Positions 53,059-62,317 are shown, counted from the stretch's first letter. The stretch is DNA of 64,000 nucleotides from Arthrobacter_J sp038199985 (GCA_038199985.1 JBBPYK010000062.1:1-64000); one strand, 5' to 3'. A program made the numbers and translations. Notes: generated from the sequence alone by a model not told the origin.

Positions 53059-54609
53059 ATGTCTGGCCGAGTTCTTCACGTAACCCGACGTGGTGGCGTC
53101 ATCATGGGACATATCTTGGTCTACGCCCTCATCTGGGTGGGACTCGCATTGCTCATCGCCGCTGCTGGCATTCGTTTTTTCTGGGGCGAGATCTCGGTGG
53201 GTCAGATGCTCCTGAACCTCGTTTCCGTGGAAACCGACGGTGGCGGCGGGGCCATTGTTTGGATCGGCATTCTGGGAATCGGCGTCTTGCCTCTCCTCAT
53301 CACCGCCGGGATCGCCCTATGGCAACAACTCCGACGCCGAAAGCACCGACGCAATGGCGCGGATGTGCGTCCACGTCGCACACGGTGGGTGATGCGCACC
53401 GTCTCTACAGTTCTCGTGGGCACCGTAGTTGTCGGCGGCACTACTGCGTTTGCCACCACCGTGAACATCGGCGACTACATTGAGTCAGGAAATTCCAAGT
53501 ACGACCTAGGCGACTACTACGTGAAGCCGACCGTCACCAGCGACAAGGACAAGCGCAACCTGGTGCTGATCTACCTTGAGTCCGGCGAGGCGACCCTAGC
53601 GGATGACGAACTCTTCGAGAAGGACGCGTTCATTCCGCTCAAGGAGGCCACCAAAGCCTCGGATGGTTGGCAGAGCGTCGATGATTTCCAGCAGTACAGG
53701 GGCGGCGGCTGGACAATGTCTGGTCTTGCCTCGACGCAGTGCGGCATCCCGTTGAAGGGCATAGGCTCTGCCGCAGGCAGTGGCACCCTCCCCGAGGACG
53801 ACGTCGACACCTATCTGGGCGGATCCATCTGCTTGGGCGATGTCCTGGATGAACACGGTTACACCAATGTCTTTATGGGCGGCGCCAACGCCTCCTTCGC
53901 GGCTAAGGATACGTTCCTGAGTACTCACGGCTATTCCGACGTGAAGGACCTCACTGACTGGCGTGCCGCCGGCGAACCGGAGGAGAGCTTCCGCAGCGAC
54001 TGGGGCTTGAGCGATGAACGCCTTCTGGCCCACGCCAAGGATGAGGTTGACCAGCTACATGCTGAGGCAAAGCAGACGGGTCAGCCGTTCAATCTCTCCT
54101 TGCTGACTCTCGACACCCACGAACCGGTTCACATCTACGACTATTGCAACGTCGACACGAAGAACGAAGTCACCTCCGTCTTCTCCTGCTCCATGACCGT
54201 GGTGGCAGGATTCGTGGATTACATGAAGGAGAAGGGATACCTAGATGACACCGCAGTAGTCATCATGGGCGATCACCTCAAGCACATGAGCGCCGGCGAT
54301 GCCTTCCATGAGCAGCTGGACGACCATGGCAACCGCACCATCTTCAATCGGGTGTGGGTTCCGGGCGAGGACATGAACACCAAACTGCGCCCGCGCGTGG
54401 ACCAGCTGAGCATGTACCCCACGATCTTGGAAGCTGCCGGCCTGACCCTGAAGGATCGTGAAGCAGGGCTGGGCGTTTCCGCCTTCGCCTCAAAGATCCC
54501 GGATGATTCAGCACAGGGCATGGAGCCGAACGCCTACGCCGAGCTGCTGGATTCGCGTTCCGCACGGTTCTATTCGGAGGCTTGGGCTGGCGACGACGCC
54601 GCCAAGTAG
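53059..54609 (+). CDS. Sulfatase-fold phosphoglycerol transferase (LtaS/MdoB type)
   Basis: Membrane-anchored enzyme of about 516 residues with an extracellular alkaline-phosphatase-fold domain. Two or three N-terminal hydrophobic segments are followed by the catalytic part from about residue 165: YLESGEATL, then GGGWTMSGLASTQCGIPL, THEPVH and GDHLKHM, all sulfatase-superfamily metal-binding segments. LtaS/MdoB enzymes move glycerol phosphate onto lipid or glucan. ATG 53059 is seven bases from GAGG; earlier in-frame starts lack a ribosome binding site. Its 3' end overlaps the opposing HAAS gene by 40 bases. Confidence 0.82.
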   Translation: MSGRVLHVTRRGGVIMGHILVYALIWVGLALLIAAAGIRFFWGEISVGQMLLNLVSVETDGGGGAIVWIGILGIGVLPLLITAGIALWQQLRRRKHRRNGADVRPRRTRWVMRTVSTVLVGTVVVGGTTAFATTVNIGDYIESGNSKYDLGDYYVKPTVTSDKDKRNLVLIYLESGEATLADDELFEKDAFIPLKEATKASDGWQSVDDFQQYRGGGWTMSGLASTQCGIPLKGIGSAAGSGTLPEDDVDTYLGGSICLGDVLDEHGYTNVFMGGANASFAAKDTFLSTHGYSDVKDLTDWRAAGEPEESFRSDWGLSDERLLAHAKDEVDQLHAEAKQTGQPFNLSLLTLDTHEPVHIYDYCNVDTKNEVTSVFSCSMTVVAGFVDYMKEKGYLDDTAVVIMGDHLKHMSAGDAFHEQLDDHGNRTIFNRVWVPGEDMNTKLRPRVDQLSMYPTILEAAGLTLKDREAGLGVSAFASKIPDDSAQGMEPNAYAELLDSRSARFYSEAWAGDDAAK

Positions 54610-55070
54610 CGCTGTCCGCTCCCTGTCCGACGGCGCAGCCCACGACGGACTCGCATGCTAATTAGCACGGTTACGCCGATCATAACGATGACGCTGCAGC
54701 CAACGAGAAGCTCTGGCGGTATAGACACTACAAGCGCCTGAACCAGTGGTAGCGCGACAAAAGCCAACTTGATCAAGACCAACGCTGCGATGACGGCCAA
54801 TATGATGCGACCAGTTTTGCTAGCACTATTCGTCGTTACCGGCACCGGGTTCATCTCAATTTCTTGGCTCACGATGTCCACAGGAGGGCCAAGCTCATCG
54901 AGCGCCGCAGATACTGCGTCCGCTGTAGCGTCTGCGGGTAGAAGCTCTGACAGGTGGGACAGAATCTCTGCCCGAAGAACGATTCGGCGAGAACTCAGAA
55001 TGACCTTGGCCTCTTCGTCGAAACATTTCATGTATCGCTGAATCAATGAATGGTTCACTGAGTTCGTCAT
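54570..55070 (-). CDS. HAAS/DUF1700-like membrane protein
   Basis: Protein of 166 residues: N-terminal HAAS-type helical domain (about 1-65: IQRYMKCFDEEAKVILSSRR then HLSELLPADATADAVSAALDELG), then two hydrophobic segments at about 85-110 and 115-135. Its ATG overlaps the stop of an upstream PadR-like gene by four bases (ATGA). It is the second PadR-HAAS pair in the window. The last 40 bases overlap the 3' end of the LtaS/MdoB-type gene on the other strand. Confidence 0.75.
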   Translation of the reverse strand: MTNSVNHSLIQRYMKCFDEEAKVILSSRRIVLRAEILSHLSELLPADATADAVSAALDELGPPVDIVSQEIEMNPVPVTTNSASKTGRIILAVIAALVLIKLAFVALPLVQALVVSIPPELLVGCSVIVMIGVTVLISMRVRRGLRRRTGSGQRYLAASSPAQASE

Positions 55071-55390
55071 TGTGTTTTGCCTTCAATCGAGGTTGTCAAT
55101 TGGGTCAGCACGCTGGTGACGGAGTGTGCAAAGTGCTGCCAATCATAGTGGAACATCTCCGCTTCGGCTCGACCGGCGTCGGTGATTCGGTAATAGCGTC
55201 GCGGGCGTTCACCCGTGCCGACTTCCCAGTGACTCGTTACGAGCCCGCCTACATGAAGTCGGTTGAGGAGTGGGTAGATGGTGCCCTGACTTGTGAGCAG
55301 ACCACCGACCGCATACCTTGCGTCACAAGGTTGCGCCAATCGTGCCCAGTCTCGCAAAGCCGTCCCCTTTAGACATCGGCGGATTGGCAA
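55067..55390 (-). pseudogene. PadR-family regulator, damaged N-terminus
   Basis: The C-terminal part is a clear PadR wing and tail: GLLTSQGTIYPLLNRLHVGGLVT, then RPRRYYRITDAGRAEAEMF. The first helices that should precede it are absent: the same frame reads TALRDWARLAQPCDARYAVGG, far too short for a normal PadR N-terminus, and I found no proper start in the other frames. This suggests an internal deletion or decay. It is translationally coupled to the HAAS gene, so it might still be expressed from an unusual start. Confidence 0.55.
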
Positions 55391-55583
55391 CGCCAACGCA
55401 CGACGGCGGCCGTCCCGGTACGCCGTATGCCTCTGTAATTTCCCGGGGCGTGCTCCTTGGCGCCTTTCTGGGCGGCTAGTCAAAGTGTCAAGCCTTGGTG
55501 CAGACACCCCTAGAATCAGAACAAGCCAAACTTCCAGACAGCACAAGAAGTACAGGCGCCCACAACGAGGAGCGTAACCAAGG

Positions 55584-56858
55584 ATGTCCATCAGTGACCG
55601 CACCGCGGACGCCCCCAATTTCCCGCGGTATACCCAGGCGCTCGCCGAGGCGGGCCAGTGCACGCGCCCTACGGCCCTTCTCGATCTCGACCATTTTTGG
55701 GCCAATGCGTCGACTATGAGGTCCCGTGCGGCAGGAACGCCCATCAGGGTCGCCTCCAAATCGCTGCGAGTGCGGAGCGCCCTTGAAATGGCGCTGACCG
55801 CACCCGGCTATTCGGGTGTCCTGGCCTTCACGCTCCCGGAAGCACTCTGGCTCGCCGAGAACGGCATCCGCGACATCGTGGTTGCCTACCCGACAACCGA
55901 CCGCGACGCCCTGACCCAGCTCCTCCGATCGGCTGCCCGCGAGCATGTCACCGTCATGGTCGATTCGCCTGCACACCTCGAGCTCCTCAGCGACGTCGCT
56001 CGCTCCGCCCAAGCTCGCTCCGCTGACGCCCGCTCTCCCACTGCCCCCGATAGTGCCCGCTTCCGCGTCTGCCTCGACATCGATGCGTCTTACGCCCCTG
56101 CCCGCCACCGCAGTGGCAAAGTAGCCAGCAAGCTCAAGGTCGGCCCGCTGCGCTCCCCCATCACCACGATCGCGCACGCCGTTGCCATGGTTCACGCCTG
56201 CAATAACGCTGGCGTCAACCTGGTGGGTCTCATGATGTATGAGGGACAGATCGCTGGCGTCGCCAATGACGCACGCACGCCCCGCGGTGTCGCAGTTCGC
56301 GCATTGCAATCCCTCTCAACGCGAGACATCGCCAGGTGGCGGGCGGACGTCGTCGCCGCCGTTCGCGATCTCGTCGATCTGGAATTCGTCAACGGTGGCG
56401 GCACCGGCTCCCTCGAATCCACCTCCGCCGAGGCAGCGGTCACCGAAGTTGCCGCCGGTAGCGGGTTCTACGGACCTGAACTCTTCCAGAACTACCGTGG
56501 CTTCCGCCCTTCCCCTGCGCTGCATCTGCTCTTCGACGTCGTCCGTCGCCCAGCACCGGACACCGTCACCGTCCTTGGCGGCGGTTGGATCGCTTCCGGT
56601 CCTTCCGGTAAGGACCGTCTCCCAGTCCCTGTGTGGCCGGAGGGTCTGCGTTACGCTCCATCCGAAGGCCCAGGCGAGGTGCAGACACCACTCACCGGCC
56701 CTGCCGCAGCAGGCCTTCGAATCGGGGACCCGGTCTTCTTCCGCCATGCCAAGGCCGGCGAACCGTGCGAACGTCTGAACACCATGCTCGTCTACAGCAA
56801 CGGCCAGATCATCGATGAATGGCCCACCTATCGCGGCGAAGGAAAGGCCTTCCTCTAA
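55584..56858 (+). CDS. PLP alanine-racemase-fold amino acid aldolase/deaminase
   Basis: Protein of 424 residues in the D-threonine aldolase/alanine racemase fold-type III group. The PLP lysine is in RVASKSLR (about residue 55), followed by the barrel segments and MYEGQIAG, then the C-terminal domain with GGGWIASG and the late RLNTMLVYSNG. Family members are annotated as amino acid deaminase/aldolase. Its stop touches the next ATG directly, so it begins a three-gene operon with a lactone oxidase and a DUF429 protein. Confidence 0.8.
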   Translation: MSISDRTADAPNFPRYTQALAEAGQCTRPTALLDLDHFWANASTMRSRAAGTPIRVASKSLRVRSALEMALTAPGYSGVLAFTLPEALWLAENGIRDIVVAYPTTDRDALTQLLRSAAREHVTVMVDSPAHLELLSDVARSAQARSADARSPTAPDSARFRVCLDIDASYAPARHRSGKVASKLKVGPLRSPITTIAHAVAMVHACNNAGVNLVGLMMYEGQIAGVANDARTPRGVAVRALQSLSTRDIARWRADVVAAVRDLVDLEFVNGGGTGSLESTSAEAAVTEVAAGSGFYGPELFQNYRGFRPSPALHLLFDVVRRPAPDTVTVLGGGWIASGPSGKDRLPVPVWPEGLRYAPSEGPGEVQTPLTGPAAAGLRIGDPVFFRHAKAGEPCERLNTMLVYSNGQIIDEWPTYRGEGKAFL

Positions 56859-58235
56859 ATGACGTCACGAACCACACGGCACGACGGCGGCGCTCCAGCC
56901 GGAGTAACCCTCACCCGTGGTGCCTGGACCTGGCGGAACTGGGCAGCGAGCGCGACCAGCCAGCCCTCCGCCGTCGTGCTCCCCCGTAGTGAAGCCGAGG
57001 TAGCTTCCCTGCTGGCCCGGGCGACTACCGATGGCCGACGCGTGAAAGTTGTCGGAGGGGCTCATTCATTCACCGATATAGCGGCCACCGACGGAGTGTT
57101 AATTAGCCTGGACCGGTTGCAAGGGCTCGAGGGCGTGGACCCTGCCACGGGCGAGGCGACCCTGCTCGGCGGGACCCGGCTCTTCAACGTCGCCGTACTG
57201 CTCGCCCCACATGGGTTAGCCCTACCCAACATGGGCGACATCGACCATCAATCGGTAGCGGGCTCATTGGCCACCGCAACGCATGGAACCGGGTTGGCTT
57301 TCACCGGCCTTTCGGGCTTGGTGACCCGGATGCGTCTCGCACTGCCCAACGGCACCATCGTCGAGTGTTCGGCATCCGAACGTCCTGAGCTGTTCCAAGC
57401 AGCAAGGGTTGGCCTCGGCGCCATCGGCGTCGTGCTCTCGGCCACACTGTGTTGCATCCCCTCGTTTCGGTTGCGGGCAGTCGAGAAGCCCGAGCCGCTG
57501 GTCTCCATGGTCGAGTCATTCGTGGAACGCTCCGCTCTAGAGAACCACCTCGAGTTCTACTGGTTCCCGCATACCCAAACCGCGCTGGCCAAAACCAACT
57601 CCCGGCTACCAGCCGATGCTCCAAGGCATCCGGTGAGCCCCATCTCGCGCCTGTTCGACGACGAGCTCCTGGGTAACGGCGTCTTCGGTCTGATGTGTGC
57701 AGCAGGGGCACATATTCCGGCGCTGGTGCCGCCGTTGAATCGGTTCGCTGCGCGGACTCTGGCCGCCCGTGACTACACGGACGAGCCGCACAAAGTGTTC
57801 GTCACGCCACGGCGGGTGCGATTCCGCGAGATGGAGTACTCGCTGCCGTTGGAAGCTTTCAGTGAGGTCTTTGCCGAACTAAAATCAGCGGTCGAGGGGT
57901 ATCGGGAACCAATCAGTTTCCCCGTTGAGGTCCGCACGACGGCGGCTGACGACACCTGGTTGGGCACATCGAGTGGACGTCAGTCGGTGTACTTCGCGGT
58001 CCACCGCTATGCCAGGCAACCGCACCAGCAATTCCTCCAGTATGTTGAGCGGGTATTCATCGCCCATGGTGGCAGGCCGCACTGGGGTAAATTGCACTCT
58101 CGCGATGCCGAGTACCTCACAGGCGTTTACCCGGAGTTCAAACGGTTCACGGCAGTTCACCACGACGTCGACCCCACCGGTACGTTGCTGAACCCGTACT
58201 TACGGCGTGTGCTCGGAATCCCAGCATCACCATGA
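56859..58235 (+). CDS. FAD-dependent sugar/aldonolactone oxidase
   Basis: VAO-family flavoenzyme of 458 residues related to D-arabinono-1,4-lactone oxidase and alditol/xylitol oxidase. The FAD-binding part has PRSEAEVASLLARA, VVGGAHSFTDIAA and the strongly conserved NMGDIDHQSVAGSLATATHGTG; the C-terminal ALO domain ends with GGRPHWGKLH and HHDVDPTGTLLNPY. Substrate unclear. It starts right after the PLP enzyme stop and overlaps the DUF429 start by four bases. Confidence 0.88.
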   Translation: MTSRTTRHDGGAPAGVTLTRGAWTWRNWAASATSQPSAVVLPRSEAEVASLLARATTDGRRVKVVGGAHSFTDIAATDGVLISLDRLQGLEGVDPATGEATLLGGTRLFNVAVLLAPHGLALPNMGDIDHQSVAGSLATATHGTGLAFTGLSGLVTRMRLALPNGTIVECSASERPELFQAARVGLGAIGVVLSATLCCIPSFRLRAVEKPEPLVSMVESFVERSALENHLEFYWFPHTQTALAKTNSRLPADAPRHPVSPISRLFDDELLGNGVFGLMCAAGAHIPALVPPLNRFAARTLAARDYTDEPHKVFVTPRRVRFREMEYSLPLEAFSEVFAELKSAVEGYREPISFPVEVRTTAADDTWLGTSSGRQSVYFAVHRYARQPHQQFLQYVERVFIAHGGRPHWGKLHSRDAEYLTGVYPEFKRFTAVHHDVDPTGTLLNPYLRRVLGIPASP

Positions 58236-58981
58236 AGACTCTGGGCATTGACCTCGCCGCTGATCCCAAGAAGACAGCAGCTGCCGTCATCGACTGGGCA
58301 TCCGGCGCTGCCCGACTCATTCACCTGGAACTTGGAGTGTCTGACGAGGCAATCCTTGCTCTGTTCAATGACACAGATTTCACGGGTATCGATTGCCCCC
58401 TAGGCTGGCCTCAAGCACTGGTGCCATTCCTCACGGGCCATGTGGACGGGAACGTGGACGCCGTTCTTCGCCACGATGGCATAGCTGGCCGGCGGCTCCT
58501 TGCCTACCGCGATACGGACCGGTTCGTAACACAGAAAACAGGTCTCATTCCGTTGAGTGTGTCCGCCGATCGGCTGGCGCATCCTGCTATGCGCTGCGCT
58601 GTCATCCAGGCCAAAATCGCCCAGGATTCCTCGTCGCAGCCGCTTGATGGATCGGGTCGCCTAGCCGAGGTCTACCCGGCCGCTACGTTGAAGCTCTGGG
58701 GGATTTCAGCTAAAAAATACAAGGGGACGGGCCCAGATGAGACAGCTGCTAGACGCCGCCTCCTCTCCCAGTTGGAGGCTGCTGCCCCGTGGCTCGACCT
58801 TGGCGGCTACACGGACAGCCTCATTGCATCCGATGACCGCCTCGACGCCGTAGTGGCCTCGCTCGCTGCGCGTGCAACGGCAACACACTGCACGTTTCCC
58901 CCGAATCCTGAGGAAAGAGCCGTGGCCCGGCTGGAAGGCTGGATTCATCTCCCGAGCGGAGAGTTGAACGAGCTTCCTTGA
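58232..58981 (+). CDS. DUF429 protein (RNase H-like fold)
   Basis: Protein of 249 residues with the DUF429 signature: GIDLAADPKKTAAAVID at the N-terminus, GIDCPLGWP near residue 55, RDTDRFVTQKTG and ASDDRLDAVVASLAAR near the C-terminus. The acidic residues in GIDLA, IDCPLG and DDRLDA resemble an RNase H-type active site. Function unknown. Third gene of the operon; its ATG overlaps the oxidase stop (ATGA). Confidence 0.82.
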   Translation: MKTLGIDLAADPKKTAAAVIDWASGAARLIHLELGVSDEAILALFNDTDFTGIDCPLGWPQALVPFLTGHVDGNVDAVLRHDGIAGRRLLAYRDTDRFVTQKTGLIPLSVSADRLAHPAMRCAVIQAKIAQDSSSQPLDGSGRLAEVYPAATLKLWGISAKKYKGTGPDETAARRRLLSQLEAAAPWLDLGGYTDSLIASDDRLDAVVASLAARATATHCTFPPNPEERAVARLEGWIHLPSGELNELP

Positions 58982-59087
58982 CCGCCCGTCTCGAGCAGGC
59001 TTCAGAGCACCCGCCTACACTGGCCTCAGCGGTACCGGCAGCAGGCACCGCAGTTATGCAGGACACGATCGAAGAGGCGAGGGTGCC

Positions 59088-59120
59088 ATGAGAACGCAAC
59101 AGCTGGGGCAACGCAGGTGA
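59088..59120 (+). CDS. Possible 10-codon leader ORF before the Crp gene
   Basis: ATG 59088 reads MRTQQLGQRR and stops at TGA 59118-59120, overlapping the GTG start of the Crp/Fnr gene (GTGA). GAGGCGAGG lies just before the ATG. It could set translation of the regulator by coupling. Proof would need expression data. Confidence 0.35.
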   Translation: MRTQQLGQRR

Positions 59121-59800
59121 CGACGCTCCCGTCAGCACCTGACCATCGGGACCAGTGCGTGGCGCTGGTCCCGATCTTTGCGCACCTCGATCCCACAGAG
59201 CGACACGAGGTTGCTTCACGCGTGCGGCAGAGGACGTACCGACGCAACGAGCTACTTTACGCCCCGGGGGAAGCCAAACGTTTCCTGATGATCGTGCACC
59301 ACGGAAGGGTAAAGACCTACCGCGGCACCGAGTCTGGCCACGAGCAGTTGCTTCGAATTCTGGAACCGGGCAGCTTCATCGGTGAGACGGCCTTCCTGCA
59401 CACCGGAACAGCGGACCATTATGCGCTGGCGTTGGAGGATGCCGAAATCTGCAGTTTGCATCACGAAGATATTCGCGAATTCCTGACCCGGTACCCTGCC
59501 GTCGCGCTGAAGATGCTGGAAACTGTCACCGATCGGCTCGAGCAAACCGAACGTCAGCTCAGCTCCTACACGGGCGAGGACGTGGGGGCACGGATTGCGG
59601 GCTACCTCTTGGAGAATGCGGCGCCGGCTACTGGTGAGCTGATCTTGACCATGTATAAAAGGGACCTCGCCTCGCTACTGGGGACTACACCCGAAACGCT
59701 TAGTCGGCGGCTTGCGTCCTTCACCGACGCCGGCTGGATAACTCAATCCTCCGGCGGGCGAATCCGTGTTCTCGACCGGACGGCGCTGGCCAGGGCCTGA
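59117..59800 (+). CDS. Crp/Fnr-family transcriptional regulator
   Basis: Regulator of 227 residues. The cyclic-nucleotide-like domain spans about 15-130 (YAPGEAKRFLMIVHHGRVKTY, ILEPGSFIGETAFL) and the C-terminal winged helix has RDLASLLGTTPETLSRRLASF. No cysteine cluster for Fe-S is present, so it is not a classical Fnr. It starts with GTG and is convergent with paaZ. Its ligand is unknown. Confidence 0.87.
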   Translation: MTTLPSAPDHRDQCVALVPIFAHLDPTERHEVASRVRQRTYRRNELLYAPGEAKRFLMIVHHGRVKTYRGTESGHEQLLRILEPGSFIGETAFLHTGTADHYALALEDAEICSLHHEDIREFLTRYPAVALKMLETVTDRLEQTERQLSSYTGEDVGARIAGYLLENAAPATGELILTMYKRDLASLLGTTPETLSRRLASFTDAGWITQSSGGRIRVLDRTALARA

Positions 59801-59851
59801 TACCCCTGAACCCAGCCGCGCCACCGGACGAAAAACCTCACATCAGAACAG

Positions 59852-61933
59852 TTATTTCTCGACGAGCGTCAGAACGTCATACGTGGCAACAATCTCGTCG
59901 TGCTGGTTGGTCAGGAGCGCGTCCCAGCGGACCTCACCGTACTCATCGTCTTCACGCGGGCTGATCTGCTTGGCGGTTAGCGTTACGCGGAACGAATCCC
60001 CGGCTGCCAACGGTGTGATGAACCGTAGGGACTCGAGACCGTAATTAGCCAAGACGGGTCCGGGAGCAGGCTCAACAAACAGACCCGCGGCCCAGGACAG
60101 CAGAAGGTAGCCGTGCGCCACGATGCCCGGAAAGAACGGATTCGCTGCGGCAGCTTCCTCGTCCGTGTGCGCATAGAAGGTATCGCCTGTGGTGTTGGCG
60201 AACGCCGTGACGTCCTCAAGGCTGACCTCACGCAGATCGGAACGGATCGCATCTCCCACACGAAGTTCGGCGAGGTTCTTGCGGAACGGGTGGCCGCCGT
60301 CGTAATTGCGGTCTGCCCCTGAATGCCAGACGCCGGTGACCGCAGTCAGCATGTTGGGCGAACCCTGGAGTGCCGTGCGCTGCATGTGGTGCATGACGGA
60401 GCGGATCCCGCCAAGCTCCTCACCGCCGCCAGCGCGGCCGGGACCGCCGTGGACCAGATGAGGAACCGGCGAACCATGCCCGGTAGAGGTCTTGGCATCT
60501 TCACGGTTCAGCATGTGAACACGGCCATGATGGGCCGCGATGCCCAGAACCAGTTGACGTGCAACGTCCGCATCATTGGTACATACAGTGGCCACCAAAG
60601 AGCCTGACCCCATGGCTGCCAAATGGATTGCGTCTTCCAGGCTGTCATAGCCGACGACGGATGCTACCGGCCCGAATGCCTCGAGCGAGTGCAGTGCCTC
60701 CGCCTCGTTATCCGCCCACGTCAGGACAATCGGTGACATGAACGCGCCGTCGTCGGACGTGCGCACGGACCCATCCCGGTGTGTGACCGACGGGGCATCA
60801 AGACTGCCGTAGGCAAGTTCCCCACCGGCGGCCAACATGGTTTGGACGGCCGAACGGACATCCTCCAGTTGCTCCAGAGAGGCGAGCGCGCCCATGGTTA
60901 CGCCTTCGGCGAGTGGATCTCCGAGGACAACCCGCTGCTCGATACGCTTCTCGATGGCCTGAACCACGTCATCGACCATGTTCTTGGGCACCAGGGTGCG
61001 CCGGATACTCGTGCACTTCTGGCCCGCCTTAACCGTCATCTCCGTGACGACCGCCTTGACGAAAGCCTCGAACTCCGGTGTGCCCACAACGGCGTCGGGA
61101 CCCAGGATGGCCGCGTTGAGCGAATCCGTTTCCGAAGTGAACCGAACGCCGCCATGAACCACGTTCTCGTGCGACTTGAGCTTGTTGGCGGTGTTTGCTG
61201 AACCGGTGAAGGACACCATGTCTCGGTAGTCCAGGTGATCCAGAAGGTCCCGCGCTGAGCCGGAAATGAGCTGTAGCGAGCCGGCCGGAAGAATTTCTGA
61301 TTCGATCATGAGCTTGACGACGGCGGTGGTCAAGTAACCGGTTGGCGTTGCGGGCTTCACGATCGTTGGCACGCCTGCAATGAACGCCGGCGCAAACTTC
61401 TCCAGCAGACCCCACACGGCGAAGTTAAACGCGTTGATCTGAACCGCGACGCCAGGAATACGTGTGTAGATGTGTTCACCGACGAAAGAGCCGTCCTTGG
61501 ACAAGACCTCCGCAGGACCATCAATGACAACCTGTGAATTGGGAAGCTCCCGCCTGCCCTTGGAGCCAAAGGTGAAGAGCACGCCGATGCCGCCGTCAAT
61601 ATCCACGAGTGAGTCGATCTTCGTGGCACCGGTACGGGCCGACAGCGCGTAAAGGTCATCCCGCTGGCTGTTCAGGAACTGTGCGAGCTGCTTCAGTTTC
61701 AGTGCACGCTGGTGGAACGTCAATTCGCCCAGTGACTGCTGCCCTACTGTGCGCCCATGTTCGACGACGGCGGCCAGGTCCAGGCCCTGCGAACTCACCT
61801 GTGCTAGCACCTCACCGGTACTGGCATCGCGCACATCTGCGCTGTGGCCGACGATCTCCGTGGCGTCCGGAGTCCACCACGCATCCTGAACGAAACTGGG
61901 AACAATTTCCACACCGATGGCGGTCGAGGTCAT
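59852..61933 (-). CDS. paaZ: Bifunctional ring-opening oxepin-CoA hydrolase/dehydrogenase
   Basis: Fusion of 693 residues. The N-terminal aldehyde dehydrogenase (about 1-530) has INAFNFAVWGLLEKFAPAF, FTGSANTANKL and the catalytic Cys in KAGQKCTSIRR. The C-terminal MaoC/(R)-hydratase (about 550-693) has TGDTFYAHTDEEAAA and FFPGIVAHGYLLLSWAAGLF. It cleaves oxepin-CoA and oxidises the aldehyde in phenylacetate breakdown. ATG 61933; the longer frame to 62068 crosses an operator and is rejected. A PaaR-type site lies about 75 bases upstream. Confidence 0.94.
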   Translation of the reverse strand: MTSTAIGVEIVPSFVQDAWWTPDATEIVGHSADVRDASTGEVLAQVSSQGLDLAAVVEHGRTVGQQSLGELTFHQRALKLKQLAQFLNSQRDDLYALSARTGATKIDSLVDIDGGIGVLFTFGSKGRRELPNSQVVIDGPAEVLSKDGSFVGEHIYTRIPGVAVQINAFNFAVWGLLEKFAPAFIAGVPTIVKPATPTGYLTTAVVKLMIESEILPAGSLQLISGSARDLLDHLDYRDMVSFTGSANTANKLKSHENVVHGGVRFTSETDSLNAAILGPDAVVGTPEFEAFVKAVVTEMTVKAGQKCTSIRRTLVPKNMVDDVVQAIEKRIEQRVVLGDPLAEGVTMGALASLEQLEDVRSAVQTMLAAGGELAYGSLDAPSVTHRDGSVRTSDDGAFMSPIVLTWADNEAEALHSLEAFGPVASVVGYDSLEDAIHLAAMGSGSLVATVCTNDADVARQLVLGIAAHHGRVHMLNREDAKTSTGHGSPVPHLVHGGPGRAGGGEELGGIRSVMHHMQRTALQGSPNMLTAVTGVWHSGADRNYDGGHPFRKNLAELRVGDAIRSDLREVSLEDVTAFANTTGDTFYAHTDEEAAAANPFFPGIVAHGYLLLSWAAGLFVEPAPGPVLANYGLESLRFITPLAAGDSFRVTLTAKQISPREDDEYGEVRWDALLTNQHDEIVATYDVLTLVEK

Positions 61934-62004
61934 GGGGTACTGGCCTTTCAGCTGCAACAGGGATCGGACGTGGTCTTTGCTCTGGGCTGGGCCCAGAACC
62001 ATAA

Positions 62005-62024
62005 ACTGACCGTCCGTTCGGTAA
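62005..62024. promoter_or_regulatory. PaaR-type operator before paaZ
   Basis: CTGACCGtcCGTTCGGTAA, the most complete of the GACCGnnCGTTC sites, lying 72-91 bases upstream of the paaZ start and between paaZ and the divergent small acidic protein. Confidence 0.65.
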
Positions 62025-62116
62025 TACGTCCAGCCTACATGACTGTGCCTTGGCGCACAGCTATCCATGGCTGTCCGCCTCGTGTTTATATGGATCCATC
62101 CGAGGAAAGGAACACC

Positions 62117-62317
62117 ATGAGCGAGAACACCTCAGCCGAACCACAGAAGATTCCCAACGACGACAAAGAAACACCCGCCGTCGAGCCGGATGTTCAATCA
62201 GATCCAGCGCGCGATGTGAGCGAAGACAGCGACTGGAGCACCGAAGGTGGAGCAACACCGTCGGGGCCGGCCACAGATACCGGCGCACGGGACCAGCAGG
62301 ACAACACGAAAAACTAA
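62117..62317 (+). CDS. Small acidic hydrophilic protein
   Basis: Protein of 66 residues, strongly acidic and probably disordered (TSAEPQKIPNDDKETPAVEP, then many Asp, Ser, Gly). ATG 62117 follows GAGGAAAGG by six bases, which is good support. The open frame to 61844 overlaps paaZ and is rejected. No family is recognised. Confidence 0.6.
   Translation: MSENTSAEPQKIPNDDKETPAVEPDVQSDPARDVSEDSDWSTEGGATPSGPATDTGARDQQDNTKN

Noticed and set aside
59851..59852. Terminator between the Crp gene and paaZ
   Set aside because: The 51 bases between the convergent stops show no hairpin by eye.
61934..62068. N-terminal extension of paaZ
   Set aside because: It covers the PaaR-type operator and has no PaaZ similarity; ATG 61933 is preferred.
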